DNA of 40,038 nucleotides from Oscillospiraceae bacterium (lineage in GTDB: Bacteria > Bacillota > Clostridia > Oscillospirales > Oscillospiraceae), in the NCBI GenBank assembly GCA_017416685.1, contig JAFQBN010000006.1, forward strand, positions 1 to 40,038, given 5' to 3'. Numbering within the stretch: the first letter of the stretch is position 1; every line of letters begins with the position of its first letter. The notes below the pieces were generated by a model. The model made no database searches. It was not told where the DNA came from and saw only the letters and a list, made by a program, of their open reading frames with translations. The position numbers and the translations under genes were made by a program. Shown one piece after another: positions 25,270 through 32,577 of this stretch.

Positions 25270-25755
25270 TTAAAGATTTTCCGGCAGGGAGTCGTCCTCG
25301 TCCACCCACTCTTTCTCCACGTCCACCACGCGGTAGTCGGTGGCGGTGTCACGGATGACGATGCGGCGGATGCCGGCGTTGATGATAAGACGGCGGCACA
25401 TGGAGCAGGAAGTGGAGTCGGGGATCAGCTCTCCGTTCTTGGGGTCGACACAGGCCATATACAGGGTGGCCCCCAGGGTGTCCTTGCGGGCGGCGGAAAT
25501 GATGCAGTTGGCCTCGGCATGGACACTGCGGCACAGCTCGTACCGCTGGCCGGAGGGGATGTTCATGGCCTCCCGGGTGCAGAAGTTCAGGTCGGCACAG
25601 TTCTTGCGCCCCCGGGGCGCGCCGTTGTAACCGGTGGAGATGATCTCGTCATTCTGTACGATGATAGCACCGTAGCAGCGGCGCAGGCAGGTGGATCGCT
25701 CACACACAGTCTGGGCGATGTCCAGGTAATAGTTCTCTTTGTCGATGCGCTTCAT
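25270..25755 (-). CDS. Deoxycytidylate (dCMP) deaminase, ComEB-like
   Basis: This zinc enzyme deaminates dCMP to dUMP, feeding thymidylate synthesis. The 161-residue protein has the zinc and catalytic motifs VHAEANCI (His79, Glu81) and SCSMCRR (Cys117, Cys120), the substrate loop TGYNGAPRG, and an N-terminal additional CLRRCYGAIIV strand, all typical of the family. Length fits (150-190). It has its own promoter and GGAGG ribosome binding site and ends at a shared bidirectional terminator. In Firmicutes the gene is often in the com operon; here it stands alone. Confidence 0.94.
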   Translation of the reverse strand: MKRIDKENYYLDIAQTVCERSTCLRRCYGAIIVQNDEIISTGYNGAPRGRKNCADLNFCTREAMNIPSGQRYELCRSVHAEANCIISAARKDTLGATLYMACVDPKNGELIPDSTSCSMCRRLIINAGIRRIVIRDTATDYRVVDVEKEWVDEDDSLPENL

Positions 25756-25782
25756 AAGAAACCTCCGGCAGTGTTTTTTATC

Positions 25783-25811
25783 AGTATAACGGTTTTTTTG
25801 TCGGGAAGCAA
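25783..25811 (-). promoter_or_regulatory. dCMP deaminase promoter
   Basis: On the minus strand there is TTGCTT (25806-25811), a 17-bp spacer and TATACT (25783-25788), 28 bp before the start codon. Confidence 0.75.
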
Positions 25812-25843
25812 GTACAATTCACACAATGTTTACGAACGGTTCC

Positions 25844-25872
25844 TTGACGGCGGGGTGTTGGTGGAGTATCAT
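25844..25872 (+). promoter_or_regulatory. Promoter of the zinc-ribbon membrane protein gene
   Basis: TTGACG (25844-25849), a 17-bp spacer and TATCAT (25867-25872). The start point near 25880 supports the GTG start at 25907 rather than the ATG at 25826. Confidence 0.62.
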
Positions 25873-25906
25873 AGGGTTGCAGACTTTTGAGAGAGGGGGC
25901 GCAGCC

Positions 25907-26302
25907 GTGTTGCGCAATATGATACAGCGATTTATGTACGGCAGGTACGGTGTGGACCAGCTGGGCCGCGCCCTGCTGTACACGGGACTTGTCCTGCTGG
26001 GCCTGTCCGTGCTGACAGGGTCTCAGGTGGCTAACGGCTTGTCCCTTGCCATGTACGCGGTGGTGCTGTTTCGCATGATGTCCCGCAACCACGCCGCCCG
26101 CCGGCGGGAGAACGAGAGTTATTTGCGCCGCAGCGCGCCGATCACCCGCCGGGTGCGCCTGTGGCGCAGCATGCTGCGGGACAAGGAGCATCGCTACTTC
26201 AAATGTCCCGGCTGTAAAAAGTATCTGCGCGTACCCAGGGGGAAGGGCCGTATCGCCATCACCTGCCGCAGCTGCGGCTGTCAGTTCACAAAGGAGAGTT
26301 AA
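25907..26302 (+). CDS. Small membrane protein with C-terminal zinc ribbon
   Basis: This protein of about 131 residues has two adjacent hydrophobic segments (ALLYTGLVLLGLSVL and VANGLSLAMYAVVLF), then a strongly basic stretch (RNHAARRRENESYLRR), then a zinc ribbon: FKCPGCKKYLRVPRGKGR followed by ITCRSCGCQF (two CxxC knuckles). The ribbon, on the cytosolic side by charge, resembles the short rubredoxin-like ribbons of many Clostridial membrane proteins of unknown function. The GTG at 25907 follows GAGAGGGGG at 8-bp spacing; TTG (25910) and ATG (25919) are alternatives. Function unknown. Confidence 0.78.
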   Translation: MLRNMIQRFMYGRYGVDQLGRALLYTGLVLLGLSVLTGSQVANGLSLAMYAVVLFRMMSRNHAARRRENESYLRRSAPITRRVRLWRSMLRDKEHRYFKCPGCKKYLRVPRGKGRIAITCRSCGCQFTKES

Positions 26303-26337
26303 GCACCGGGGAATCTGGCCGCGGTGCTTTTCTTTTT
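26301..26337 (+). terminator. Terminator after the zinc-ribbon gene
   Basis: An 8-bp stem (26301-26308 and 26322-26329) is followed by TTTCTTTTT and overlaps the stop codon. Confidence 0.6.
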
Positions 26338-26347
26338 ACAATTTTCG

Positions 26348-26356
26348 TGCTATAAT
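26348..26356 (+). promoter_or_regulatory. Extended -10 promoter of the FAD-dependent dehydrogenase gene
   Basis: TGC precedes a perfect TATAAT (26351-26356), giving an extended -10 with only a weak -35 (TTTTCT, 26328-26333). The start codon is 35 bp downstream. Confidence 0.65.
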
Positions 26357-26390
26357 ACATCGTGATCTCGTTTTGAGAGGAGAATTTATA

Positions 26391-27785
26391 ATGAGTTTCA
26401 ACTACGACGTCGTGATTTTGGGCTGCGGCGAGGCCGGCATTTTTGCTGCCTATGAGCTGGCAAAGCTCCGCCCGGAGCTGAAAGTGCTGGCGCTGGATCA
26501 GGGCCGGGACATATACAGCCGCAGCTGCCCCATCGTGGCAGGCAAGGTGAAAGAATGTATCCACTGCGCCGTATGCGACACCATGTGCGGATTTGGCGGT
26601 GCGGGTGCGTTTTCCGACGGTAAGTTCAACTTCACTACCGCCTTTGGCGGATGGCTGACCGACTTTATTCCCGCCGACCAGGTCATGGCGCTGATCGAGT
26701 ACGTAGACAGCATCAACGTTGCCCACGGCGCCACCACCGAGGTATTCTCCACCCAGACCCCCGAAGCTAAGGCGCTGGAAAAGCTGGCATTGGCCCATGA
26801 CCTGCACCTGCTGCAGGCCCGCTGCAAGCATCTGGGGACGGAGAACAATCTGCGCATCCTGACCAACATTTACGAAGGACTGCGGGACAAGGTGGAATTC
26901 CGCTTTGATACCTCTGTGTCCGAGATCGCCCGGGAGGCAGACGGATATCGGCTCACCCTTGCCAAGGGAGGTGAGGTGTCCTGTCGGTTCCTGCTGGCGG
27001 CCCCCGGCCGCTCCGGTGCGGAGTGGTTTGCCGGCCAGTGCAAAAATCTGGGCATCAACCTCATCAACAATCAGGTGGATATCGGTGTGCGGGTGGAAGT
27101 GCCTGCCGCCGTTTTCGAGCATATCACCGACGTGGTGTACGAGTCCAAACTGGTCTACCGCACCAAGCAGTACGGCGATCAGGTGCGTACCTTCTGCATG
27201 AACCCCTACGGTCACGTGGTGGCGGAGAATGTGGAGGGCATCAACACCGTCAACGGCCACTCTTACTCTTCCCCCGAGCTGCGCAGCGAGAATACCAACT
27301 TTGCCCTGCTGGTGTCCAACCGGTTCACCTCTCCGTTCAATCAGCCCTACCGCTACGGCAAGCACATCGCCTCTCTGTCCAATATGCTGGCCGGCGGCGT
27401 GCTGGTCCAGCGCTTTGGCGATCTGGTAGCGGGTATCCGCACCAATGAACACCGCCTGAGCAAGTCTTTCGTGCGGCCCACCCTGACCGCCGCCGTTCCC
27501 GGCGACCTGTCCCTGGCCCTGCCCAAGCGCCAGCTGGACGATATCATCGAGATGATCTACGCCCTGGATAAGATCGCCCCGGGTACTGCCAACTACGATA
27601 CCCTGCTCTACGGCGCGGAAGTGAAGTTCTACTCCTCCCGGCTGGAGCTGTCCGCCGAACTGGAGACCGCTCTGCCCGGTCTGTTCGCCGCCGGCGACGG
27701 CGCCGGCGTTACAAGAGGATTGGCTCAGGCAGGCGCATCCGGCGTCCAGGCTGCAAGAGCAATTTGCCGCCGGCTGGAAGGTTGA
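26391..27785 (+). CDS. FAD-dependent dehydrogenase, COG2509 type
   Basis: The 464-residue protein starts with a dinucleotide-binding fold, VVILGCGEAGIFAAYEL, soon followed by the family's cysteine pattern CIHCAVCDTMCGFGGAGAFSDGK. It ends with a second FAD contact, PGLFAAGDGAGVTRGLAQAGASG. These features match the uncharacterised FAD-dependent dehydrogenase family COG2509, common in Clostridia; no substrate is established. The ATG at 26391 follows GAGAGGAGAA; the TTG at 26373 would lie inside that site. It has its own extended -10 promoter and a terminator, so it is a single-gene unit. Confidence 0.86.
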   Translation: MSFNYDVVILGCGEAGIFAAYELAKLRPELKVLALDQGRDIYSRSCPIVAGKVKECIHCAVCDTMCGFGGAGAFSDGKFNFTTAFGGWLTDFIPADQVMALIEYVDSINVAHGATTEVFSTQTPEAKALEKLALAHDLHLLQARCKHLGTENNLRILTNIYEGLRDKVEFRFDTSVSEIAREADGYRLTLAKGGEVSCRFLLAAPGRSGAEWFAGQCKNLGINLINNQVDIGVRVEVPAAVFEHITDVVYESKLVYRTKQYGDQVRTFCMNPYGHVVAENVEGINTVNGHSYSSPELRSENTNFALLVSNRFTSPFNQPYRYGKHIASLSNMLAGGVLVQRFGDLVAGIRTNEHRLSKSFVRPTLTAAVPGDLSLALPKRQLDDIIEMIYALDKIAPGTANYDTLLYGAEVKFYSSRLELSAELETALPGLFAAGDGAGVTRGLAQAGASGVQAARAICRRLEG

Positions 27786-27796
27786 TTGCAAGGAGA

Positions 27797-27835
27797 GAAC
27801 GCCGCCGTTTTTCACGACGGCGTTCTTGCATTTTT
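27797..27835 (+). terminator. Terminator of the COG2509 gene
   Basis: An 11-bp stem with one mismatch (27797-27807 and 27815-27825) is followed by TTGCATTTTT. Confidence 0.7.
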
Positions 27836-27964
27836 CAAAACGCCGGGCAAAAATAACCGGGAAAAATGATGCGGTTGCATAATTATTTTTGGCAGGTTTG
27901 CCAGTGCTTTTTCTGGTTGTCGGATAATGCCGACAAAAAGGGAAAGAAGCCCATGAACACAGGG

Positions 27965-27994
27965 TTTTCCACATTATCCACAGGGTTTTCCACA
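27965..27994. promoter_or_regulatory. Cluster of three DnaA boxes upstream of mnmE
   Basis: TTTTCCACA (27965-27973), the consensus TTATCCACA (27974-27982) and TTTTCCACA (27986-27994) lie head-to-tail, the first two touching and the third after 3 bp. They sit in the 358-bp gap (27786-28143) before mnmE, with an AT-rich patch at about 27880-27900. Such a dense cluster is typical of Firmicute replication origins or DnaA-controlled promoters. The neighbours mnmE and rpsF-ssb-rpsR are near oriC in many Firmicutes, but dnaA, rpmH and rnpA are not in the window. Confidence 0.75.
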
Positions 27995-27999
27995 CGGTG

Positions 28000-28047
28000 T
28001 TATGTTGACTGAAAGGGTGAAAGTACCCGAAATTCAGGGTGACATAA
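28000..28047 (+). promoter_or_regulatory. Nested stem-loop between DnaA boxes and mnmE
   Basis: Three consecutive helices nest: TTATGT/ACATAA (28000-28005 with 28042-28047), CTGAA/TTCAG (28009-28013 with 28033-28037) and GGGT/ACCC (28015-28018 with 28025-28028), with small internal loops. It could form in mRNA as an mnmE leader element or as a protein-binding palindrome. A short frame with weak start signals (from 28047) overlaps it and I did not call it as a gene. Confidence 0.5.
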
Positions 28048-28143
28048 TGATTGTCAAGGATAAAAACAAGGTCGTTTTCAACAAAGATTTTTTGCAGGAT
28101 TTTGGGGCAAAATCGCCGCCGAAGAAAAAGGAGCTGAGTCCGG

Positions 28144-29514
28144 ATGAACCGGATAGAAACCGAAACGATCGCCGCCGCTGCAACGGGGTTGCCCGGCGCC
28201 ATCGGGATCCTTAGAGTGTCTGGGCCGCAATCGATTGCGGCTGTTGGGCGGCTGTTTCGTCCTGCGGACGGTCGCGCCCTGGAGGAGCATGCGCCCCGCA
28301 CTGTGATCTACGGGGAACTGACCGACGGACAGGGCGGTGTGCTGGACCGCATCGTGGCCACCTACAGCCGCGCTCCCGCCACCTACACCGGTGAGGACAC
28401 GGCAGAGCTGCATTGCCACGGTTCGGCTCTGGTTTTGCAAATGGGGCTGGAGGCGCTCTTTGCACAGGGGGTCCGGCAGGCCCGGGCGGGGGAGTTCACC
28501 CAGCGGGCCTTTTTGAACGGAAAACTGGACCTTGTGCAAGCCGAGGCGGTGGTGGATCTCATTGATGCACAGACCCGGGAGGGCGTGCTGCAAAGCGCCG
28601 CTCAGCTGGGAGGTGCATTGAGCCGCCGGGTGGAGGACATTTACTCCGGTCTGGTGGATCTGCTGGCCCACTTCCACGCGGTGCTGGACTGGCCCGACGA
28701 GGACATTGATCCCTTCACCCAGAGAACTATGACCGATGCGCTGGACAAGGCCGCCGGGCAGCTTGACTGCCTTTTGGCCACGTGGCGGCGGGGACAGAGC
28801 ATGGTCAGCGGCCTGCCCTGCGCCATCGTGGGCCGCCCCAACGCGGGCAAGTCATCCCTGCTCAATGCGCTTTTGGGGTATGACCGCGCCATTGTTACCG
28901 ACATCCCCGGCACCACCCGTGACACGGTGGAGGAGCGGGTGCGTCTGGGCGGCACCCTGCTGCGGCTGGTGGACACCGCCGGCCTGCGGAAGAGCGATGA
29001 CCCGGTGGAGCAGCTGGGTGTGGAGCGCAGCCGCGCTGCTATGGAAGAGGCCGCGGTGATTTTGTTCCTGTGCGACCGGTCTGTTCCGTTTGCGCCGGAG
29101 GATGCGGCGCTTTTGGAGCAGGCGGCAGCCTGCGCGCCTACCATTCTGGTTTGGAACAAGTGCGACCTGCCCGCTGCCGGGCAGGACCTGCCCGACGGCA
29201 TTCCCGCCGTGGAGATCAGCGCAAAGACCGGGCAGGGCTTGGAGGAACTGGAGCGGCTGGTGGCAGAGCTGACCCGCCAGACCGGGGACGACCCCTGCGG
29301 CACGCTGCTGACCAACGCCCGTCAGGCCGAGGCTGCCCGTCAGGCCAAACAGGCGGTGGAACTGGCCCGACAGGGCCTGCTGGCCGGATTTACGCCCGAT
29401 GCGGTGCTGGTGGACGTGGAAAACGCCCTTTCCGCTTTGGGTGAGCTGACCGGCCGGACCGTCCGGCAGGACGTGACCGACCGCATTTTTCAGCGCTTCT
29501 GCGTGGGGAAATGA
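28144..29514 (+). CDS. mnmE: tRNA modification GTPase MnmE
   Basis: MnmE with MnmG installs aminomethyl or carboxymethylaminomethyl groups on U34 of certain tRNAs. The 456-residue protein has the N-terminal formyl-THF-binding domain (ETIAAAATGLPGAIGILRVSG), the helical domain with GEFTQRAFLNGKLDLVQAEAV, and an inserted Ras-like G domain: G1 GRPNAGKSS (230-238), G2 TTRDT, G3 DTAGLR, G4 NKCD. It ends with the catalytic C-x-G-K motif (CVGK). AAAGGAG sits upstream of the ATG. Unlike many Firmicutes, mnmG does not follow; a small unknown gene does. Confidence 0.97.
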   Translation: MNRIETETIAAAATGLPGAIGILRVSGPQSIAAVGRLFRPADGRALEEHAPRTVIYGELTDGQGGVLDRIVATYSRAPATYTGEDTAELHCHGSALVLQMGLEALFAQGVRQARAGEFTQRAFLNGKLDLVQAEAVVDLIDAQTREGVLQSAAQLGGALSRRVEDIYSGLVDLLAHFHAVLDWPDEDIDPFTQRTMTDALDKAAGQLDCLLATWRRGQSMVSGLPCAIVGRPNAGKSSLLNALLGYDRAIVTDIPGTTRDTVEERVRLGGTLLRLVDTAGLRKSDDPVEQLGVERSRAAMEEAAVILFLCDRSVPFAPEDAALLEQAAACAPTILVWNKCDLPAAGQDLPDGIPAVEISAKTGQGLEELERLVAELTRQTGDDPCGTLLTNARQAEAARQAKQAVELARQGLLAGFTPDAVLVDVENALSALGELTGRTVRQDVTDRIFQRFCVGK

Positions 29515-29533
29515 CCAAAAAAGGAGAAATTAT

Positions 29534-29776
29534 ATGGAAAACACCATTTTTCTGCCCAATGTGGCATCTATGGCCTATGGAAACATCTGGACGGGGAGCC
29601 GGAAGAACGCCCGCTGGCGCGTTGTACCTGCCGAGGGCGAGATGGCGGTGGAGGTGTGGCCCGGCCCTCTGTGCTACGAGTGCAGTACTGTGACCCACAC
29701 CGCCAGCTTCCCCATCAGTGACGAGGGTATCGAGCAGCTGCGCGCGTGGCTCTTTGACCGTTCGGAAGAGCTGTGA
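29534..29776 (+). CDS. Small hypothetical protein after mnmE
   Basis: This 80-residue protein has no recognised motif. AAGGAG lies 8 bp before the ATG and the gene is 19 bp downstream of mnmE, so it is likely co-transcribed. It has several aromatic and two closely spaced Cys/Glu residues (PLCYECSTV). The terminator at 29785 follows. Function unknown. Confidence 0.68.
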   Translation: MENTIFLPNVASMAYGNIWTGSRKNARWRVVPAEGEMAVEVWPGPLCYECSTVTHTASFPISDEGIEQLRAWLFDRSEEL

Positions 29777-29784
29777 TACAAACA

Positions 29785-29820
29785 AAAAATCTCCCGCTGC
29801 ATAGGCAGCGGGAGATTTTT
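29785..29820. terminator. Bidirectional terminator between mnmE unit and secG
   Basis: A 16-bp perfect stem (29785-29800 and 29805-29820) with a 4-nt loop has A- and T-runs on both sides. Confidence 0.92.
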
Positions 29821-29831
29821 GCGTTTTACGA

Positions 29832-30059
29832 TCAGATCAGGCTCAGCACCAGAGTCAGCACCAGCCAAACGGCGCACACCCACTTGGTGCCGCGGGCCAG
29901 CTTGGCATCCAGACTCTTGGCCTTGTTCTTGGACAGGAAGGTCTCGGCGCCGCCGGCGATGGCACCGGACAGGCCGGCACTCTTGCCGGACTGGAGCATA
30001 ACCACGGCCACCATGACCAGGCACAGGATCACCTGAATGATAGTAAGAGCGAGCTGCAT
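29832..30059 (-). CDS. secG: Preprotein translocase subunit SecG
   Basis: SecG assists the SecYE channel in protein export. The 75-residue protein has two membrane helices (IIQVILCLVMVAVVMLQ and WVCAVWLVLTLVLSLI) separated by the conserved Gly-rich segment GLSGAIAGGAETFLSKNKAK. Length and topology match the family. It has its own promoter and a GGAACGATG-type leader and ends at the shared terminator. Confidence 0.95.
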   Translation of the reverse strand: MQLALTIIQVILCLVMVAVVMLQSGKSAGLSGAIAGGAETFLSKNKAKSLDAKLARGTKWVCAVWLVLTLVLSLI

Positions 30060-30133
30060 TTGTTCATCGTTCCTTTCAAGTCCCGGCAGGGACAGATGTT
30101 GTTTGGGGACGGAATTCTTCCGACGTACCCCGC

Positions 30134-30162
30134 ATTATATCATGCCAAAGCAGGAAAAGCAA
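30134..30162 (-). promoter_or_regulatory. secG promoter
   Basis: On the minus strand there is TTGCTT (30157-30162), a 17-bp spacer and TATAAT (30134-30139), with TGA before the -10 (extended). It lies about 75 bp before the secG start, after the end of the HAD gene. Confidence 0.75.
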
Positions 30163-30179
30163 GCTTTTTTGCAGCTTTT

Positions 30180-30986
30180 TTAGCCCTTGAGTGCAGAGAG
30201 GATCTCGCCTGCGTCCTGCAGCACCAGATGGGGACGATCGGGGCTGGCATCCAGAATCTCCTGCGTAGTCTCACCGCTCATGACCAAAACTCCGGTGACT
30301 CCGGCGTTCAGGCCGGATTTGACGTCGGTATAGATGCGGTCACCCACCACGCAGGTGGCCTGTTTGGGGATACCCAACCGCTCCATAGCCAGCTCGGGCA
30401 TCAGGGGGGAGGGCTTGCCGATGACCACCGGCTCGCGCCCGGTGGCGTTTTTGATGCAGATACACACGCTGCCGCAGTCAGGCACGCTGCCAAACTCCGT
30501 GGGGCAGACCAGATCCGGGTTGGTGGCGATGTAGGGCAGGTCGGGGCGGGTCAGCAGCAGGTAGCTGACATCATGGAGCTTTTGGAAGGTCAGCTCCGTG
30601 TCAAAGCCCATGACCACGCAGTCCGTGTCCTCCACCCGGTCGGTAACGGTGAACCCCTCCATGCGCAGCTCTTCTTTCAGGGATCGGGTGCCACAGACGT
30701 ACAGCCGCTTGCCCTCGTGATGCTTATGGAGATAGTAGGCCGTGGCCTGAGAGGAGGTGATAAAATCTTCCCGGGTGGCCTCAATGCCCAGCCTCTGCAG
30801 CTTTTTGATGTAGTCGGCCACACTTTTGGAGGAGTTGTTGGTCATAAACAGGTAGGTGCGGCCGGTCTTTTTGATGGTGTCCAGCAGCTCGATGGTGAAG
30901 TCGTACAGCCGGTCGCCCAGATACAGGGTGCCGTCCATGTCGAACAGGAACAATTTCATGCTGGAAAGCAAGTCGTGTTGGGACAT
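30180..30986 (-). CDS. HAD-IIA family phosphatase (NagD-like)
   Basis: The 268-residue protein has HAD motif I FDMDGTLYLGD, motif II TNNSS and motif IV GDRIYTDVKSG, with the alpha/beta cap between that defines class IIA (NagD, AraL, 4-nitrophenyl phosphatase, phosphoglycolate and glycerol phosphatases). The ATG at 30986 overlaps the DUF1667 gene's stop (TAATG), so it is the last gene of the glp operon. This suggests a phosphorylated three-carbon substrate, for example glycerol-3-phosphate or a related overflow compound. That is inference only. An internal ATG at 30959 is a possible shorter start. Confidence 0.92.
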   Translation of the reverse strand: MSQHDLLSSMKLFLFDMDGTLYLGDRLYDFTIELLDTIKKTGRTYLFMTNNSSKSVADYIKKLQRLGIEATREDFITSSQATAYYLHKHHEGKRLYVCGTRSLKEELRMEGFTVTDRVEDTDCVVMGFDTELTFQKLHDVSYLLLTRPDLPYIATNPDLVCPTEFGSVPDCGSVCICIKNATGREPVVIGKPSPLMPELAMERLGIPKQATCVVGDRIYTDVKSGLNAGVTGVLVMSGETTQEILDASPDRPHLVLQDAGEILSALKG

Positions 30987-31333
30987 TATATCGCTCCTTT
31001 GGTCACCACGATCCGGCTGCCGAACAGGTCATCCATGACAATGTCACCGATGGAGACAGGCGCAGTCACCGTGGTTTGATGCAGGCGTTCCATTACGGCG
31101 AACATGGCTGCCTTTGGAACGGGGGATTCGGTCTTTACACACACCATTGTATCGTATCGGTTGGAAACACGCAAGACCGCAGTGACGGTGCGCATAGGAT
31201 TTGTACATTCGGCGATGGCATATTGCTCACCACGGGGGCAGGCGTTGCCACGGACGGTCAGTCGGTTATCGCCGCCCTCAACGCACAGGCGGCAGCCCTT
31301 GGGGCAAATAATGCAGGTCAACTCCCGAGTCAT
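30986..31333 (-). CDS. DUF1667 protein of the glp operon
   Basis: This 115-residue protein begins MTRELTCIICPKGCRLCVEG, a Cys-rich start (CxxC...C) typical of DUF1667, and has a further Cys in GNACPRGEQYA. It likely binds an iron-sulfur cluster or zinc. DUF1667 genes usually travel with the GlpA-like and GlpB-like flavoproteins, as here, with 4-bp and 1-bp overlaps to neighbours, and may act as the electron-transfer subunit of an anaerobic glycerol-3-phosphate dehydrogenase. That role is inferred from context, not known for the family. Confidence 0.88.
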   Translation of the reverse strand: MTRELTCIICPKGCRLCVEGGDNRLTVRGNACPRGEQYAIAECTNPMRTVTAVLRVSNRYDTMVCVKTESPVPKAAMFAVMERLHQTTVTAPVSIGDIVMDDLFGSRIVVTKGAI

Positions 31334-32577
31334 GGCAGTTCCTCCACTTCAACTGTGATGGTGTCGCCCGCCCGACGCAGCAGGTCGGGGGACACAGTGA
31401 TGCGCTCCATCTCGCCGGGGGCGACTCTGGGGCGGGGCAGTGCAGTCAGCAGGTCCGCTCCGCTGCGGACGGTGCAGCGCACTTTGCCCATGGGGTGGCT
31501 CACACGGAAAAACAGCGATACGTCCCGAGTTGTGTCGGTGATGGTTTGGGGCAGCACGTAGCGCACACCGTTGCCCGGCTGGGTGTTGATGCTTGTGTTG
31601 AGCAGTGCGCTGCCGCGTACAAATGCGGCGGCGCCGGCACCGGCACGCTCGGCCTCCTCCGATACATAGTCCACCAAATCGTGGACTTGCAGCACATTGC
31701 CGCAGGCAAAGATGCCGGGGATTTGGGTCTGGCAATGCTCGTCCACCAGCGCGCCGCCGGTGATGGGGTCCATAGGAACGCCGGCAGCGCGGGTCAGTTC
31801 ATTTTCCGGAATCAGGCCCACAGAGAGCAGCAGGGTGTCGCAGGGGATGAACCGGCGGGTCTCGGGAATGGGACGGCGCTGCCCGTCCACCTGGGCGATG
31901 GTGACTCCCTCCAAGCGCTTTTGACCATGCACCTGTGCCACGGTGGTGTTCAGGTACAGGGGAATGTCAAAGTCTTCCAGACATTGGACGATGTTACGGG
32001 TCAGACCGCCGGAATAGGGCATGACCTCGCATACGGCCTCTACCTTGGCACCTTCCAGCGTCATGCGCCGGGCCATGATAAGACCAATATCACCGGAGCC
32101 GAGGATGACTACCCGCTTGCCTACATGATACCCCATGCAGTTGATGAGCTTTTGTGCCGTGCCGGCGCTGTAAATACCGGCGGGGCGGGTGCCGCAGATG
32201 CGCAGCGCGCCCCGGCTGCGCTCCCGGCAGCCCATGGCAAGGATGACAGCCCCGGCTTGCAGCTTCACGATGCCATGCCGGCTTTGGGCCGTAACCACCC
32301 GGTCAGGGGTGATGTTGGTGACGGTGGTTTCCGTCAGGACGGGAATCGCACGCCGGGCAACATCCTGGGCATATACATCGGCGTATTCCGGGCCGGTCAG
32401 TTCCCGGCCCAGTTTGTGCAGACCGAATCCGTTGTGGATGCATTGCATCAGGATACCGCCCAGTTGGGGTTCCCGGTCCAGAATGACCACCCGGGTGCAG
32501 CCGGCATCGTAGGCAGCCACCGCCGCGGCCATGCCGGCCGGTCCGCCACCTACAACAACAATGTCATAGTGCATCAT
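31330..32577 (-). CDS. FAD/NAD-dependent oxidoreductase, GlpB-like position in glp operon
   Basis: The 415-residue protein has an N-terminal FAD fold (VVVGGGPAGMAAAVAAYDAG), a middle NAD-binding fold (VVILGSGDIGLIMARR) and an IFACGNVLQVHDLVDYVSEE third motif, the layout of pyridine-nucleotide-disulfide oxidoreductases without the redox disulfide. It may pass electrons between the GlpA-like subunit and NAD or another carrier. The ATG at 32577 overlaps the preceding stop codon by 4 bp; a start 15 codons earlier would run into that gene. The E. coli GlpB is a different fold, so the name is positional only and I give no symbol. Confidence 0.87.
   Translation of the reverse strand: MMHYDIVVVGGGPAGMAAAVAAYDAGCTRVVILDREPQLGGILMQCIHNGFGLHKLGRELTGPEYADVYAQDVARRAIPVLTETTVTNITPDRVVTAQSRHGIVKLQAGAVILAMGCRERSRGALRICGTRPAGIYSAGTAQKLINCMGYHVGKRVVILGSGDIGLIMARRMTLEGAKVEAVCEVMPYSGGLTRNIVQCLEDFDIPLYLNTTVAQVHGQKRLEGVTIAQVDGQRRPIPETRRFIPCDTLLLSVGLIPENELTRAAGVPMDPITGGALVDEHCQTQIPGIFACGNVLQVHDLVDYVSEEAERAGAGAAAFVRGSALLNTSINTQPGNGVRYVLPQTITDTTRDVSLFFRVSHPMGKVRCTVRSGADLLTALPRPRVAPGEMERITVSPDLLRRAGDTITVEVEELP

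Noticed and set aside
22997-25309. A 770-codon minus-strand open frame antisense to the ABC exporter
   Set aside because: Histidine- and glutamine-rich shadow of the exporter gene, no motifs or start signals.
28002-28214. A short open frame between the DnaA boxes and mnmE
   Set aside because: No good ribosome binding site, overlaps the mnmE start by about 70 bp, and the overlapping part is plainly out-of-frame mnmE sequence.
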